Shown: in pieces, positions 18,111-27,799 of the stretch
How positions within the stretch are numbered: position 1 is the stretch's first letter
Layout of the letters: every line of letters starts with the position of its first letter
Assembly (NCBI GenBank): GCA_963823045.1
Contig: CAWGKA010000007.1
Coordinates: 1-64,000, forward strand
DNA from: JADLGL01 sp963823045
GTDB lineage: Bacteria; Pseudomonadota; Alphaproteobacteria; Rhizobiales; Kaistiaceae
Direction of reading: 5' to 3'
Length of the DNA: 64,000 nt
Position numbers and translations under genes: made by a program
The notes under the pieces: model-generated
The model's input: only the letters and a program-made list of their open reading frames with translations
What the model was told of the DNA's origin: nothing
The model's database searches: none

Positions 18111-18944
18111 TTAGGCGTTGGCGCCTTCGGCGGCTTCCTTGGCGGCCTGGGCCTGTGCCCGTCGCTTCTCGACGACGCGCACGGCGAAGATCGAGATTTC
18201 GTAGAGGAAGATGGTGGGGATCGCGAGGCCGAACTGGCTCGGTATATCGGGCGGCGTCAGCACCGCGGCCGCGGCGAAGGCGGCGACGATGGCGTAACGC
18301 CGGCCTTTCCTCAGGCCCTTGGCGTCGACCAGGCCTGCCCTCGCGAGCAGGATCAGCACCACCGGCAGCTGGAAGCAGAGGCCGAAGGCGAAGATCAGGA
18401 TCATGATCAGGCCGAGATACTCGCTGACCCGCGGCAAGAGCTCGATCGTCGCCGTGCCCTCGCCGCCCGGCTGCTGCATGCCGAGGAAATAGGTCAGCGC
18501 CAACGGCATGATGAGGAAGAAGACGACCATCGCGCCGATCACGAAAAGTACCGGCGTCGCGAAGAGGAACGGCAGGAAGGCCTTGCGCTCGTTCTTGTAG
18601 AGGCCGGGCGCGGCGAACTTGTAGATCTGCGTCGCGATGACCGGGAATGCGAGGAACAGCGCGCCGAAGAAGGCGAGCTTGATCCGCGTGATCAGATATT
18701 CCTGCGGCGCCGTGTAGATGAGGTGGATATCGCTGTTCGCCCCCGACGCCCACTCAAACGGGATCAGCAGGATATTGTAGATTTTGTCGGAGACGGCAAA
18801 GCACGCGACGAAGGCGACCAGGAAGAACAGGATCGACTTCATCAGCCGGCTGCGCAGCTCGACGAGATGCGTGAGCAGCGGCGCGCGGCTCGCTTCGACC
18901 TCGTCGTCCTGCTCGGTTGCGGCTTCCGCCGTCTCGTCGGTCAT
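18111..18944 (-). CDS. tatC: Sec-independent protein translocase TatC
   Basis: Six-helix receptor of the twin-arginine translocase, 277 aa. After an acidic N-terminus, APLLTHLVELRSRL near residue 22 is the classic TatC opening. Six hydrophobic segments follow, with FAAPGLYKNERKAFLPF near 100 (the loop that binds the signal peptide), and the protein ends in an Ala/Lys-rich tail. Its start overlaps the tatB stop by 4 bp, so the two are translationally coupled. Confidence 0.97.
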   Translation of the reverse strand: MTDETAEAATEQDDEVEASRAPLLTHLVELRSRLMKSILFFLVAFVACFAVSDKIYNILLIPFEWASGANSDIHLIYTAPQEYLITRIKLAFFGALFLAFPVIATQIYKFAAPGLYKNERKAFLPFLFATPVLFVIGAMVVFFLIMPLALTYFLGMQQPGGEGTATIELLPRVSEYLGLIMILIFAFGLCFQLPVVLILLARAGLVDAKGLRKGRRYAIVAAFAAAAVLTPPDIPSQFGLAIPTIFLYEISIFAVRVVEKRRAQAQAAKEAAEGANA

Positions 18945-19354
18945 GATTTGGCGGCGGCCGGCGCGGCCTCAACCGCGGGCGCGGCGGGCAAATCGTCGGC
19001 CGGCGCGGGCAAAGCTGCGGTCTCCGGCGTCTCCGGCGCAGGCAGCGGCGTCATCGCGGGGCCCGTCGGCGGCGGCTCTTTCGATACGCTGGCCGGACGC
19101 TGATAGGGCGTCATGCCGCGCTGAAGCTCGGTCCGTGTGTCACGATTGAGCTCGGTCACCTGCTTGCGCAGCTGGTCGAGTTCGTCGTCGCGAACCGCGT
19201 CCTCGACCTGCCGCTGAAAGTCGCGCGCCATCCCACGCACTTTGCTGACCGTGCGGCCGACATTGCGCATCAAGGCAGGCAAATCTTTCGTGGGGACCAC
19301 GAGGATCGCGATCGTCGCGATCACGAGAACCTCGGTCCAACCTAGGCCGAACAT
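18941..19354 (-). CDS. tatB: Sec-independent protein translocase TatB
   Basis: TatB of 137 aa. The N-terminal membrane helix is MFGLGWTEVLVIATIAILVV, followed by the expected PTKDLPALMRNVGRTVSKVR amphipathic region and a long Pro/Ala/Glu-rich tail. It forms the substrate-binding core with TatC. It overlaps tatC by 4 bp and lies 45 bp after tatA. Confidence 0.95.
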   Translation of the reverse strand: MFGLGWTEVLVIATIAILVVPTKDLPALMRNVGRTVSKVRGMARDFQRQVEDAVRDDELDQLRKQVTELNRDTRTELQRGMTPYQRPASVSKEPPPTGPAMTPLPAPETPETAALPAPADDLPAAPAVEAAPAAAKS

Positions 19355-19399
19355 TGCTGTCCGCTCCTGGTCGCGCAGGGCGACATCTGTTCGCCGGCC

Positions 19400-19630
19400 T
19401 TAGCCGGCGTTGCTGTTGGTACGTTCGTCAGTCGACGCGCGGGTGTTCACCGTCTCGGTGGCGGCTTGCTCGATCGGCCGCGCCGGCTGATCGTCGTCAG
19501 CGAGGCCCTTCTTGAAGCTCTTCATTCCCTTGGCGACGTCGCCCATCAGGTCAGAGACGCGACCGCGGCCAAAGAGGAGCACCACCACGACCAGAACGAC
19601 GATCCATGGCCAAATGCTACCGAATCCCAT
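19400..19630 (-). CDS. tatA: Sec-independent protein translocase TatA
   Basis: Pore-forming TatA, 76 aa from the ATG at 19630, which has GGAGG a few bases upstream; the longer frame from 19657 adds nine unlikely residues. It has the membrane helix GSIWPWIVVLVVVVLLFGRG, then the amphipathic helix VSDLMGDVAKGMKSFKKGL and a polar tail. Usual TatA reads FGSIWHWLIVL, so the match is close. It is the first gene of tatABC. Confidence 0.95.
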   Translation of the reverse strand: MGFGSIWPWIVVLVVVVLLFGRGRVSDLMGDVAKGMKSFKKGLADDDQPARPIEQAATETVNTRASTDERTNSNAG

Positions 19631-19706
19631 TTCGTCCTCCGAATTCCGCCGCACCATTGGCTCGGCGCGGCTGAGGCTCGCATGATTGCATACGCGAGAT
19701 GTAGGA

Positions 19707-20826
19707 CTAATCCCGAAGTCTTGGCAAATACGAGGACGTCACCGGGGTTGATGCGGAGGGCCACTTCGGAGCCCACCGGAACGGCCGGTCCGTTTTCGCG
19801 CATTCGCGCCAATATCGGCGCATCCAGCCCGTCGACGACGATCTCAACCAGATCGACCTCGCCAAGGAAATGCCGCTCGACGATGCGGCCGACGACGGGC
19901 CCTTCCCCGGCAAAGGCGATGCCCTGGGGCCGAATGGCGGCCATCGCCTCACTTCCCTCGGCAAGGCCCTTGGCGTCGAAGCGGCCAAGCGGCGTTATCA
20001 CAGAACCCGATTCAACGCGCCCTTCCAGCTCGTTGACATTGCAGAAGAAACGAGCGGCGGCGATGTCGATCGGCTGGCGATAGAGTTCTTCCGGCGGGCC
20101 GATCTGCACGATGCGCCCTGCGCGCATCAGCGCGATGCGGTCGGACAGTTCCATCGCCTCTTCCGGATCATGCGTGACGAGAATCGCAGTCACCCGCGTT
20201 TCACGTAGAATTGTCAGTGTCTCCTCGCGCACATTTTCGCGCAGGCGCCGGTCGAGGCCGGAAAACGGCTCGTCCATCAAAAGCACGGCCGGCCGCGGCG
20301 CAATCGCCCGGGCAAGCGCCACGCGCTGCTGCTCGCCGCCGGAGAGAATGTGCGGATAGTCGTTGGCGTAGCGGTCGAGGCCGACCCGCTCCAGGACGCG
20401 AAGGGCCTCATTCTCGGCGTCGCCGCGCGACAGAGCGCGCAGACCGAACATGACGTTCGCAAGGATCGTCATCTGCGGGAAGAGCGCATAGTCCTGGAAC
20501 ATCAGGCCAACGCCGCGCTTCTCAGGCGGACGGAAGACATTCGGCCCGGCCACTTCCTGATCATTGAGCAAGACGCGCCCGCTGCTCGGCCGTTCGAGCC
20601 CCGCCGCGATCCGCAGCAGTGTCGTCTTGCCGCATCCCAACTCGCCGAGCAGGCAGACGATTTCGCCCGGTTCGACGGTGAGGTCGACGCCCCTGATCGC
20701 GGGTACACCGTCGAAGGCGTGGGTGATGCCTTCCAGCGAGACGCGCGCTGCGATCGAAGCACCCGTGCGATTGCGGCGGCGCCACGAGCGAGCCGGCGGG
20801 GATGACGGGGCGGTGCTACTCAACAA
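19707..20826 (-). CDS. Orphan ABC transporter ATPase (Fe3+/polyamine CUT1-like), 3' frameshift
   Basis: ATPase of the FbpC/PotA type. Walker A LLGELGCGKTT is near residue 57 (commonly GPSGCGKT, motif still valid). Also visible are Q-loop FQDYALFPQ, signature LSGGEQQRVALARA and Walker B VLLMDEPFSGLD. A TOBE-like regulatory domain starts after about residue 250. As given the frame runs on to 19546, overlapping tatA. Dropping one base at about 19721-19722 ends it at a TAG at 19707-19709 as ...VLVFARLRD, a typical end, giving 372 aa. No permease or binding protein is nearby. Its position between scpB and tatA is unusual for this cluster. Confidence 0.85.
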
Positions 20827-20856
20827 AGACGACCGTTGCTGCGGCCGCCAAGCGGC

Positions 20857-21555
20857 CTATTCCTCGGCTTCCGCCTCGGCGTCGTTATCGACAAAGACAC
20901 GGTCGAACTCGTCATCACCGGTCTCGTCATCGTCGGACACCTCGGGTTGGGCGTCTTCTGGCACGGCAACGGCGCTCTTCTCAAGCAGACCCGCCGCGGC
21001 GAGTTCCTCGGCGCCCGGCAGATCGGTGACGCGATCGAGGCTGAAATGCTCGAGGAAAGCGTCGGTCGTGCCGTAAGTCACAGGCCGGCCGGGTACATTG
21101 CGGCGGCCGGAGATACGCACCCAGCCGATCTCCATGAGGAGGTCGAGCGTGCCCTTGCTGGTCGAAACACCCCGGATCTCCTCGATCTCGGTGCGCGTCA
21201 CGGGCTGGTGGTAGGCGATGATGGCAAGCATCTCCAAAGCCGGCCGCGACAGGCGGCGCTGTTCGACAACTTCCCGCGTCATGAGATGGGCGAGGTCAGG
21301 TGCGGTGCGGAATGCCCAGCCCTTGGCGACGCGGACAGGCTGTACGCCGCGATCGGCGTAGAGCTGCTGCAGCTCCTGGAGCAGCGCCGGGAGGTCGGCC
21401 TCGGCCGGCAGGCGGCGGCGAAGCTCGTCCTCCGATACCGGTTCGGCCGAAGCAAACAGCAGTGCCTCCAGGGCCCGCAGATGCTGCGTTTCGGTCCGCG
21501 GCGCCTCAACTTCCTCCGGCTCGGGGAAGAGCCGCACGACGCTCTGTTCAGCCAT
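20857..21555 (-). CDS. scpB: Segregation and condensation protein B
   Basis: Winged-helix partner of the SMC-ScpAB chromosome condensin, 232 aa. Conserved stretches are LRALEALLFASAEPVSEDEL near residue 26, LEMLAIIAYHQPVTRTEIEEIRGV near 108 and RNVPGRPVTYGTTDAFLEHF near 155. The acidic C-terminal tail (Asp/Glu-rich) is common in this group. It overlaps scpA by 8 bp. Confidence 0.96.
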   Translation of the reverse strand: MAEQSVVRLFPEPEEVEAPRTETQHLRALEALLFASAEPVSEDELRRRLPAEADLPALLQELQQLYADRGVQPVRVAKGWAFRTAPDLAHLMTREVVEQRRLSRPALEMLAIIAYHQPVTRTEIEEIRGVSTSKGTLDLLMEIGWVRISGRRNVPGRPVTYGTTDAFLEHFSLDRVTDLPGAEELAAAGLLEKSAVAVPEDAQPEVSDDDETGDDEFDRVFVDNDAEAEAEE

Positions 21556-22354
21556 TGCTCACTCCTTGCGGCCGTTCCGGCCGCGGCGTCCTGATCATCA
21601 GGGGCGCAAAGGTCGCCGTCTGACGCAGTTGCAGTTTGCCCTCACGCGCCAGCTCGAGGCTGGCGCCGAAGCTTGAAGCCATCACCGTCCGGCGCGTCTC
21701 CCTGGCGACCAGATAGGGCGACATGAAGACCGTCAGGGGCGTCCATTCAGCGATATCGCCGATGAGCCGCCCCAGCGCCTCGCGGGCATCGACAAGCGAC
21801 CAGACCACGCGCTTGGGCATGTGGATCACGGTCTCGGCGCCACGGCGCTTGATCCGGGCATAGGCGGACAGAAGGTCGTAGAGCGTTGCCTTGTAGGCGC
21901 TCCTGCGTTCGATGTGGATCTCCGGCGCGCCCCGGGCGAAGACGTTCCGGCCCAAGCGATCGCGTGCCATCAGGAGGCTTGCCGCCTTGCGCATGGCCTC
22001 GAGCCGCTGCAGGCGCAGCGCCAGAGCGGCGGCCAGTTCCTCGCCGCTCGGCTCGTCGTCTTCGGTCGGCTCGGGCAGCAGCAAGCGCGATTTGAGGTAG
22101 GCAAGCCAGGCGGCCATGACGAGATAGTCGCCGGCCAACTCCAGCTTGAGTTCCTTCGAGCGCTCGATGAAGTCCAGATATTGCTCGGCCAAGGCGAGGA
22201 CCGAGATCTTCGCCAGATCGACCTTTTGCGAGCGCGCCAGATCGAGAAGGAGGTCGAGTGGGCCTTCAAAGCCATCGACGTCGACAACCAGCATCTCGTC
22301 CGGCGGACGGGTGTCCTCCTCCCACAAATCGTCCTGGGTGGTCGTCGGTCGCAT
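21548..22354 (-). CDS. scpA: Segregation and condensation protein A
   Basis: Kleisin subunit of the SMC condensin, 268 aa. It has the family start FEGPLDLLLDLARSQKVDLAKISVLALAEQYL (in shorter pieces) near residue 29, YLVMAAWLAYLKSRLLLP near 77 and the C-terminal winged-helix region. It overlaps scpB. In most relatives nagZ sits immediately upstream; here only 92 bp separate scpA from the SPOR-domain gene. Confidence 0.96.
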   Translation of the reverse strand: MRPTTTQDDLWEEDTRPPDEMLVVDVDGFEGPLDLLLDLARSQKVDLAKISVLALAEQYLDFIERSKELKLELAGDYLVMAAWLAYLKSRLLLPEPTEDDEPSGEELAAALALRLQRLEAMRKAASLLMARDRLGRNVFARGAPEIHIERRSAYKATLYDLLSAYARIKRRGAETVIHMPKRVVWSLVDAREALGRLIGDIAEWTPLTVFMSPYLVARETRRTVMASSFGASLELAREGKLQLRQTATFAPLMIRTPRPERPQGVSNG

Positions 22355-22446
22355 CAGGCTGTGCCGAACTCTGGCCGTTTCGCGCGAATCATCAGGCGAT
22401 TATGGCGACGCGAGAGGCCTGGCGACAGCCGAAAGACCCCGAGCCG

Positions 22447-24282
22447 CTAGTACCTCTGGATAAACGAGTCGATGCCGACAGCCGCGAGACGCTGGCGAAG
22501 CGCTTCGGCGTCCGCCCCCGAATAGGGCCCGAAGAGCACCCGGAAATAGGTTCCCTGGGGCAGGTCGGCGCGATCGATCGCGGTCGGCTCGCCGGTGAGG
22601 ATCGACGGCGCCCGGTTGATGGTCTCCTGCAGCGTCGATTGCGCGGCGGCTTCCGTGCCTTGCGCCGACACCTGCACGTAGATGCCGGCGGGGATTGCCG
22701 CAGCGGCCGTCGGCGGCGTCTCGGTGGGCGTAGCGGCGGCAATCGTTACCGGCGCCGTCTCGGCCGCTGGCGTTGCAGCCGGCGTCTCGGTGGGGGTCGC
22801 GGGCGTCACCGCAGGCGTTTCGGTCGTCGTCGGCGGCGCTTCAGCCGTGGTCACAGGCGGCGTCTCGGTCGCCGGCGTTGCGGCCGGCGTCTCCGCGGCA
22901 GGCGTTCCAGCGGCTGCGGTCTCGGTAGGCGCGGGCGTGGCAGCAGCGGTGTTGTCCGCGGTGGCGGCGCCGGCCGGTGCGGTGTTGTTGTCGACGATCG
23001 TGCCGTCCGGCAGCACCGTTACGGTGCGCACCATGCGCGGCAAGTCGGCAGGGTTGGCGTCGGCCGTTTCCGTGGGCGCCAGCATGGCGCCGATGCCGTC
23101 CTCGGTATCGACCGTGTTGCCGACATCGGTGACGGGTTCGGCGCCCGCCAGGAGCGTGGTTTCGGCCGGCGCCGCCCCAGCGGGATCGACGCGGTCGAAC
23201 ACGACATTACCGGCATCGTCGGTCGGCGTCGTCGCGTCGGGGAATACCCGCGTCGGGCCGGCATCGGCCGTGATCAGCGGTGCATCGCCACCAGTGGCGC
23301 CGCCGCCACGCAGGACGAGAACGGTTGCCGTTCCGATGGCGACAAGAGCGAGGATGGCAAAGACCGAATAGTAGCGGCGGCCACGCCGACGCGGCGCGTA
23401 CTGCCTTTCGCCGTACGGGTCTGCATCAAGGCGCGCATCGCGATGGCGAGGCGGCGGGGGGGGCGGCGCAACATCGGCGGTCTCGTCGACGAACGCGCCA
23501 GCCGCCGCGAGAGATTCCTGATAAACAGGGTCAATCGCCTCAGGCTCGGCATCAAGGCCCCAGTCTTCCTGATCGTCGAAGCCGGTGGGCGGCGCAACAG
23601 GCGTCAACTCCTCTTCCTGAGCCATTTCCTCGGCGGTCGCTTCCCAGCCGGTGCGCGGCCGCTCCGCGGCGGGCGGTGCAGGCAGCGGGGGTTCGACAGT
23701 CTCGGTCGACAGGGCGCTCGGGTTGAAGGCGGGACCACCGCGATTGCCGCGTAGGCTGAACCCGCTGAAGGCGGAGCGGAAGCCAGACCGTGACGTGGCG
23801 GGCGTCGTCGGAGCCTGCGGCTCGGGCGCGGGGGGAGCGGGCTCGTAGGCCTCTTCCTCGGGCGCATAGCCAGCGGCACCATCGTCATGGGGCTGGTACG
23901 GCGTTTCGGCCTGATAGGGCTCCTCGGCGTAGTAAGGCTCCGGCTCGGCCACAGCCTCTTCGCCGGCATGATCCTCGGCTTGATCGGCGTAGTCCTCGTC
24001 GGCGTAGAACGGGGGTTCTTCGCCATCGTCGGCATCACCGGCAGCGGCGAAAGTTGCCTGTAAATCGCTGAGGAGCTCGGCCTCGAGGTCGCGGGCGAGA
24101 TCCGCCTCGCTCAGCCCCGAATCATCTTCGAAGACGCTGCGGCGTTTCGGTTCGTCAAACGTAGAGCGTCCCGAGACGATACGCGCCAATTCAACCAGCG
24201 GATCGTCGTCAATGGGGTCGGGCTGCGTCCCGCGGTCAGTCTTTGGGCGGGCCATAGCGGTCATGGGCGTGCGCTCATCCAT
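22447..24282 (-). CDS. SPOR-domain inner-membrane protein
   Basis: 611-aa single-pass protein whose C-terminal SPOR domain (about residues 530-611, IYVQVSAQGTEAAAQSTLQ ... GTYFRVLFGPYSGADAEALRQRL) should bind denuded glycans at the division site. The cytoplasmic N-terminal half is acidic and rich in Pro, Glu and Tyr. A basic cluster (APRRRGRRYY) precedes one transmembrane helix near residues 310-330. A long Thr/Ala/Pro-rich periplasmic linker follows. The organisation matches the SPOR gene that normally follows argS in Hyphomicrobiales. Low-complexity composition makes internal alignment unreliable. Confidence 0.92.
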   Translation of the reverse strand: MDERTPMTAMARPKTDRGTQPDPIDDDPLVELARIVSGRSTFDEPKRRSVFEDDSGLSEADLARDLEAELLSDLQATFAAAGDADDGEEPPFYADEDYADQAEDHAGEEAVAEPEPYYAEEPYQAETPYQPHDDGAAGYAPEEEAYEPAPPAPEPQAPTTPATSRSGFRSAFSGFSLRGNRGGPAFNPSALSTETVEPPLPAPPAAERPRTGWEATAEEMAQEEELTPVAPPTGFDDQEDWGLDAEPEAIDPVYQESLAAAGAFVDETADVAPPPPPPRHRDARLDADPYGERQYAPRRRGRRYYSVFAILALVAIGTATVLVLRGGGATGGDAPLITADAGPTRVFPDATTPTDDAGNVVFDRVDPAGAAPAETTLLAGAEPVTDVGNTVDTEDGIGAMLAPTETADANPADLPRMVRTVTVLPDGTIVDNNTAPAGAATADNTAAATPAPTETAAAGTPAAETPAATPATETPPVTTAEAPPTTTETPAVTPATPTETPAATPAAETAPVTIAAATPTETPPTAAAAIPAGIYVQVSAQGTEAAAQSTLQETINRAPSILTGEPTAIDRADLPQGTYFRVLFGPYSGADAEALRQRLAAVGIDSFIQRY

Positions 24283-24347
24283 CGTGTCGGAGCTCTCGCT
24301 CCCTGTTCCTCGCCCCCTCGCCCGTCTGTCGCCGTTCGAGCAATACT

Positions 24348-26120
24348 TTACCGCATTTCCTCAGGCGCTTGAACGCCAAGAATAGCCAGTCCCGAACGCA
24401 GTACCAAATTGGCAGCTCGGACGAGAGCTAGCCTTGCATTCGTCAAGCTTGCTCGCTCGTGGTTAATGAAACGTAAGTCCGGTTCTTCCTTGCCGCGATT
24501 CCATTGTGCATGAAAGTCCGCCGCCAACTCATACAGATAAAAAGCGATTCGGTGAGGCTCACGCGCCGTAACGGCCGCGTCGATGATCCGCGGATAATCT
24601 GCCAAACGCCGGATCAGGCCGAATTCGCCTGAGTCGCTTAGCGGTTCGAGATAGGCAGCGTCAACTTGGCCGTTGTGCACAGCGCTGTGAAACGCATCGA
24701 CATCGATGCCCGCTTCTGCGGCCTGGCGAACGACTGAGCAGGTCCGGGCGTGGGCATATTGGACGTAGAAGACCGGGTTGTCCTTGGACTGCTCGGTGAC
24801 CTTCTGGAAGTCGAAATCGAGCGGCGCGTCGCTCTTGCGGAAGACCATCATGAAGCGGACCGGGTCGGGCCCGACTTCCTCAACGACGTCGCGAAGGGTG
24901 ACGAAGTCCCCTGACCGCTTCGACATCTTCACCGGCTCGCCGCCGCGGAAGAGCTTCACCAGCTGGCAGATCTTGACGTCGAGGCTCGCCCTGCCGCCTG
25001 ACATGCCGGTGACGGCGGCCTGAAGGCGCTTCACATAGCCGCCATGATCGGCGCCGAGAACGTCGACCATGCTACTGAAACCACGAAGGTATTTGTCGTA
25101 GTGGTAGGCGATGTCGCCGGCGAAATAGGTGTATGAGCCGTCCGACTTCATGAGCGGCCGGTCGAGGTCGTCGCCGAACTCGGTGGAGCGGAAGAGCGTC
25201 TGATCGCGGTCTTCCCAGTCTTCCGGAAGTTGCCCCTTCGGTGGCGGCAGCCGCCCGACATAGACGAGGCCCTGGTCGGTCAGCGACTTCACCGCCTCGG
25301 CTACCCGGTCCTTGCCGTCGGTTAGGGAGCGCTCCGAGAAGAACACGTCGTGCCCGATATTGAGCGCGTCGAGATCGTCGCGGATCATCGCCATCATCTC
25401 GTCGATGGCGGCGGCGCGCACGATCGGCAGCCACTCTGCCTCCGGCAGGTCGAGAAGGCCTTTGCCGTGGACATCGACGAGAGCAGCGCCGACCGGCTTT
25501 AGATAATCGCCGGGGTAGAGGCCTTCCGGGATCGTGCCGATATCCTCGCCGAGCGCCTCGCGGTAGCGGAGGTAGGCCGACCGGGCGAGCACATCGACCT
25601 GGGCACCGGCGTCGTTGATGTAGAACTCGCGCGTAACGGCGTAGCCGGCGGTGTCCAGCAGGCTGGCGATTGCATCCCCCAGCACCGCGCCGCGGCAATG
25701 GCCGACATGGAGCGGGCCGGTCGGGTTGGCCGAGACATATTCGACATTCACCGCCTCGGCCGCGCCGCGCTTCGAGCGGCCATAAGCGTCGCCGACACGG
25801 ATCACCTCTGCGAGGAAGCGCCGCCAGAAGTCTGCCGTCAGCGTCAGATTGATGAAGCCGGGACCGGCGATGTCGATGTGATCGATATCGGCATCGTCGC
25901 GCAGACCGGCGGCGATCGCCTCGGCAAGGTCTCGCGGCTTGGCGCCCAGCGGCTTGGCGAGCACCATCGCGGCGTTGGTCGAGAGTTCGCCGTGGGACGG
26001 GTCGCGCGGCGGCTCGACCACGACCTTGGCGGTGTCCGGGTCAGGCTGGCCGTAGGCGGATTCTGCCACGAGGCGAACCACGGAGACGACCCGCCCGGTG
26101 AAGAGCTCGAAAACGTTCAT
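24348..26120 (-). CDS. argS: Arginyl-tRNA synthetase
   Basis: Class I synthetase charging tRNA-Arg, 590 aa. The HIGH signature is in ANPTGPLHVGHCRGAVLGD near residue 131 and the KMSK-like motif is VKMSKRSGDFVTL near 400. An N-terminal Arg-tRNA recognition domain (about 1-100) and a C-terminal DALR anticodon domain (from about 460) are present. It sits 38 bp after dgt and 65 bp before the SPOR gene, as in relatives. The last 450 bp are slightly less GC-rich than their surroundings but encode a normal C-terminus. Confidence 0.97.
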   Translation of the reverse strand: MNVFELFTGRVVSVVRLVAESAYGQPDPDTAKVVVEPPRDPSHGELSTNAAMVLAKPLGAKPRDLAEAIAAGLRDDADIDHIDIAGPGFINLTLTADFWRRFLAEVIRVGDAYGRSKRGAAEAVNVEYVSANPTGPLHVGHCRGAVLGDAIASLLDTAGYAVTREFYINDAGAQVDVLARSAYLRYREALGEDIGTIPEGLYPGDYLKPVGAALVDVHGKGLLDLPEAEWLPIVRAAAIDEMMAMIRDDLDALNIGHDVFFSERSLTDGKDRVAEAVKSLTDQGLVYVGRLPPPKGQLPEDWEDRDQTLFRSTEFGDDLDRPLMKSDGSYTYFAGDIAYHYDKYLRGFSSMVDVLGADHGGYVKRLQAAVTGMSGGRASLDVKICQLVKLFRGGEPVKMSKRSGDFVTLRDVVEEVGPDPVRFMMVFRKSDAPLDFDFQKVTEQSKDNPVFYVQYAHARTCSVVRQAAEAGIDVDAFHSAVHNGQVDAAYLEPLSDSGEFGLIRRLADYPRIIDAAVTAREPHRIAFYLYELAADFHAQWNRGKEEPDLRFINHERASLTNARLALVRAANLVLRSGLAILGVQAPEEMR

Positions 26121-26158
26121 ATGTTGGCGTTGACCCGGCGGAGATATTGGCGCCGCGC

Positions 26159-27334
26159 CTAGCCGAATTCCGGCACCCGGTCAAACAGACGCCGATATTC
26201 TGCCAGGGCAAACCGGTCCGTCATGCCGGCTAGGAAATCGGCGATGCGGCGGCCGCGACGCTGATCGTCGCCAAGGTCCAGGCGCCATGCCTCAGGCAGG
26301 GCCGCCGGATCCTCCCAATATCGGGCGAAGAGGGACGCGACCAACTCCTCCGCCTGGTCCATCACCTGCATCACCCGCAGGCTCCGATAGAGTTCGGCGC
26401 CGAGGTATCGTTTGATCGCCGCCTCGGCTTCGGCCGTCTTCGCCGAGAAGGCGACCGTAACCCGGCCGGCCTCTCGGAGGCCGCCGGGCGATGGCTCGCA
26501 GGACGCAAGTCGCAGGCGCGTCTCGGCGAGCGCATCTTCGACCAGGCCATTGATGAGGCGGCGGACGAGTTCCGGCACCAACCGCTCGCGTTCGAGGCCC
26601 TCATAGTCGCGGCGGATGTCGGCGATGTAGCGGCCGAGCAGCGGGACCTCGGCAAGCCCTTCGAGCTTCAGGAGGCCCGAGCGGAGGCCGTCGTCGATGT
26701 CATGGGCGTTGTAGGCGATATCGTCGGCGATGGCGGCGCACTGCGCCTCGCCGCTGGCGAAGGTCGACAGCATCAGTTCGCGCCAGGCGTCGAGTTCGGC
26801 AATCGTCGCCGGGACGATCTCACCGCGGAGCGGCTTGCCGTCAGCGTCTGTGATCGGGCCGTTGTGCTTGGCGAGGCCTTCGAGAACTTCCCAGGTGAGA
26901 TTGAGGCCATCGAAGCGCGGATAACGGTGTTCCAGGCTAGTGACGACGCGCAGGCTCTGGATGTTGTGATCGAATCCGCCGAACGCGGCGGCGGCGCGGG
27001 CCAGTGCCCTTTCGCCGGAATGGCCGAAGGGCGGATGGCCGAGATCATGGGCGAGCGCGATCGCCTCCGTGAGGTCTTCGTTGAAGCCGAGCGCCCGCGC
27101 CAGCGAGCGGGCGATCTGTGCGACTTCCAGCGTATGCGTCAGCCGCGTCCGATAGTGGTCGCCCTCACCGGCGAAAAACACCTGGGTCTTGCCCTTGAGG
27201 CGGCGGAAGCTGGTGGCGTGGATGATGCGATCGCGGTCGCGCTGGAAGTCGCTGCGCCAGCGCGACGGAATCTCGGCGTGGACACGGCCGCGGCTCGCAG
27301 CCGGATCGGAGGAAAAAGGCGACGTCACGCCCAC
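26159..27334 (-). CDS. dgt: Deoxyguanosinetriphosphate triphosphohydrolase-like protein
   Basis: HD-domain phosphohydrolase that degrades dNTPs, 391 aa. Metal-binding residues are visible in RTRLTHTLEVAQIARSLA near residue 62 and in AIALAHDLGHPPFGHSGE near 91. The N-terminal SRWRSDFQRDRDRIIH is typical. It is divergent from erpA, with an 84-bp spacer, and leads the argS-SPOR-scpAB cluster. Confidence 0.96.
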   Translation of the reverse strand: MGVTSPFSSDPAASRGRVHAEIPSRWRSDFQRDRDRIIHATSFRRLKGKTQVFFAGEGDHYRTRLTHTLEVAQIARSLARALGFNEDLTEAIALAHDLGHPPFGHSGERALARAAAAFGGFDHNIQSLRVVTSLEHRYPRFDGLNLTWEVLEGLAKHNGPITDADGKPLRGEIVPATIAELDAWRELMLSTFASGEAQCAAIADDIAYNAHDIDDGLRSGLLKLEGLAEVPLLGRYIADIRRDYEGLERERLVPELVRRLINGLVEDALAETRLRLASCEPSPGGLREAGRVTVAFSAKTAEAEAAIKRYLGAELYRSLRVMQVMDQAEELVASLFARYWEDPAALPEAWRLDLGDDQRRGRRIADFLAGMTDRFALAEYRRLFDRVPEFG

Positions 27335-27418
27335 CCCGGCGCTCTACGGGTTGATTGACACAAATCGGGCCCCCACCTACCCTTTACCGATGCTTGGCGC
27401 GAAGCCAGAGGCAACTCA

Positions 27419-27775
27419 ATGAACGTCATTGCCCAAGACAACCCCGTCGCCGCACCTGTCAAGGTGAGCGACCGTGCTGCCAAGAAGATCGCCAGCCTTA
27501 TCGCCAACGAGGCGAGTTCGATTGCGCTGCGTATCAGCGTCGAGGGCGGCGGCTGCTCGGGTTTCCAATACAAGTTCGATCTCGTGCCCGCGACCGATGC
27601 GGATGACGTCGTGGTCCGCAATGGCGACGCCGTGCTCGCGATCGACCCGATTTCCCTGCCCTACATGCTGGGCTCTGAGATCGACCTCGTCGCAAATCTG
27701 ATGGGCGAAGGCCTCGAGGTGCACAATCCGCTGGCGACATCGTCCTGCGGCTGCGGCACCAGCTTTGCGATCTAG
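27419..27775 (+). CDS. erpA: Iron-sulfur cluster insertion protein ErpA
   Basis: A-type carrier that delivers Fe-S clusters to apo-proteins, 118 aa. The three ligand cysteines are clear: one in EGGGCSGFQYKF near residue 47 and two in SSCGCGTSF at the C-terminus. It is preceded by an AGAGG ribosome-binding sequence and divergent from dgt. The longer N-terminus (MNVIAQDNPVAAPVK) is usual in alphaproteobacteria. Confidence 0.96.
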   Translation: MNVIAQDNPVAAPVKVSDRAAKKIASLIANEASSIALRISVEGGGCSGFQYKFDLVPATDADDVVVRNGDAVLAIDPISLPYMLGSEIDLVANLMGEGLEVHNPLATSSCGCGTSFAI

Positions 27776-27799
27776 ACCGGCGGCCATCGCCATATTGCG

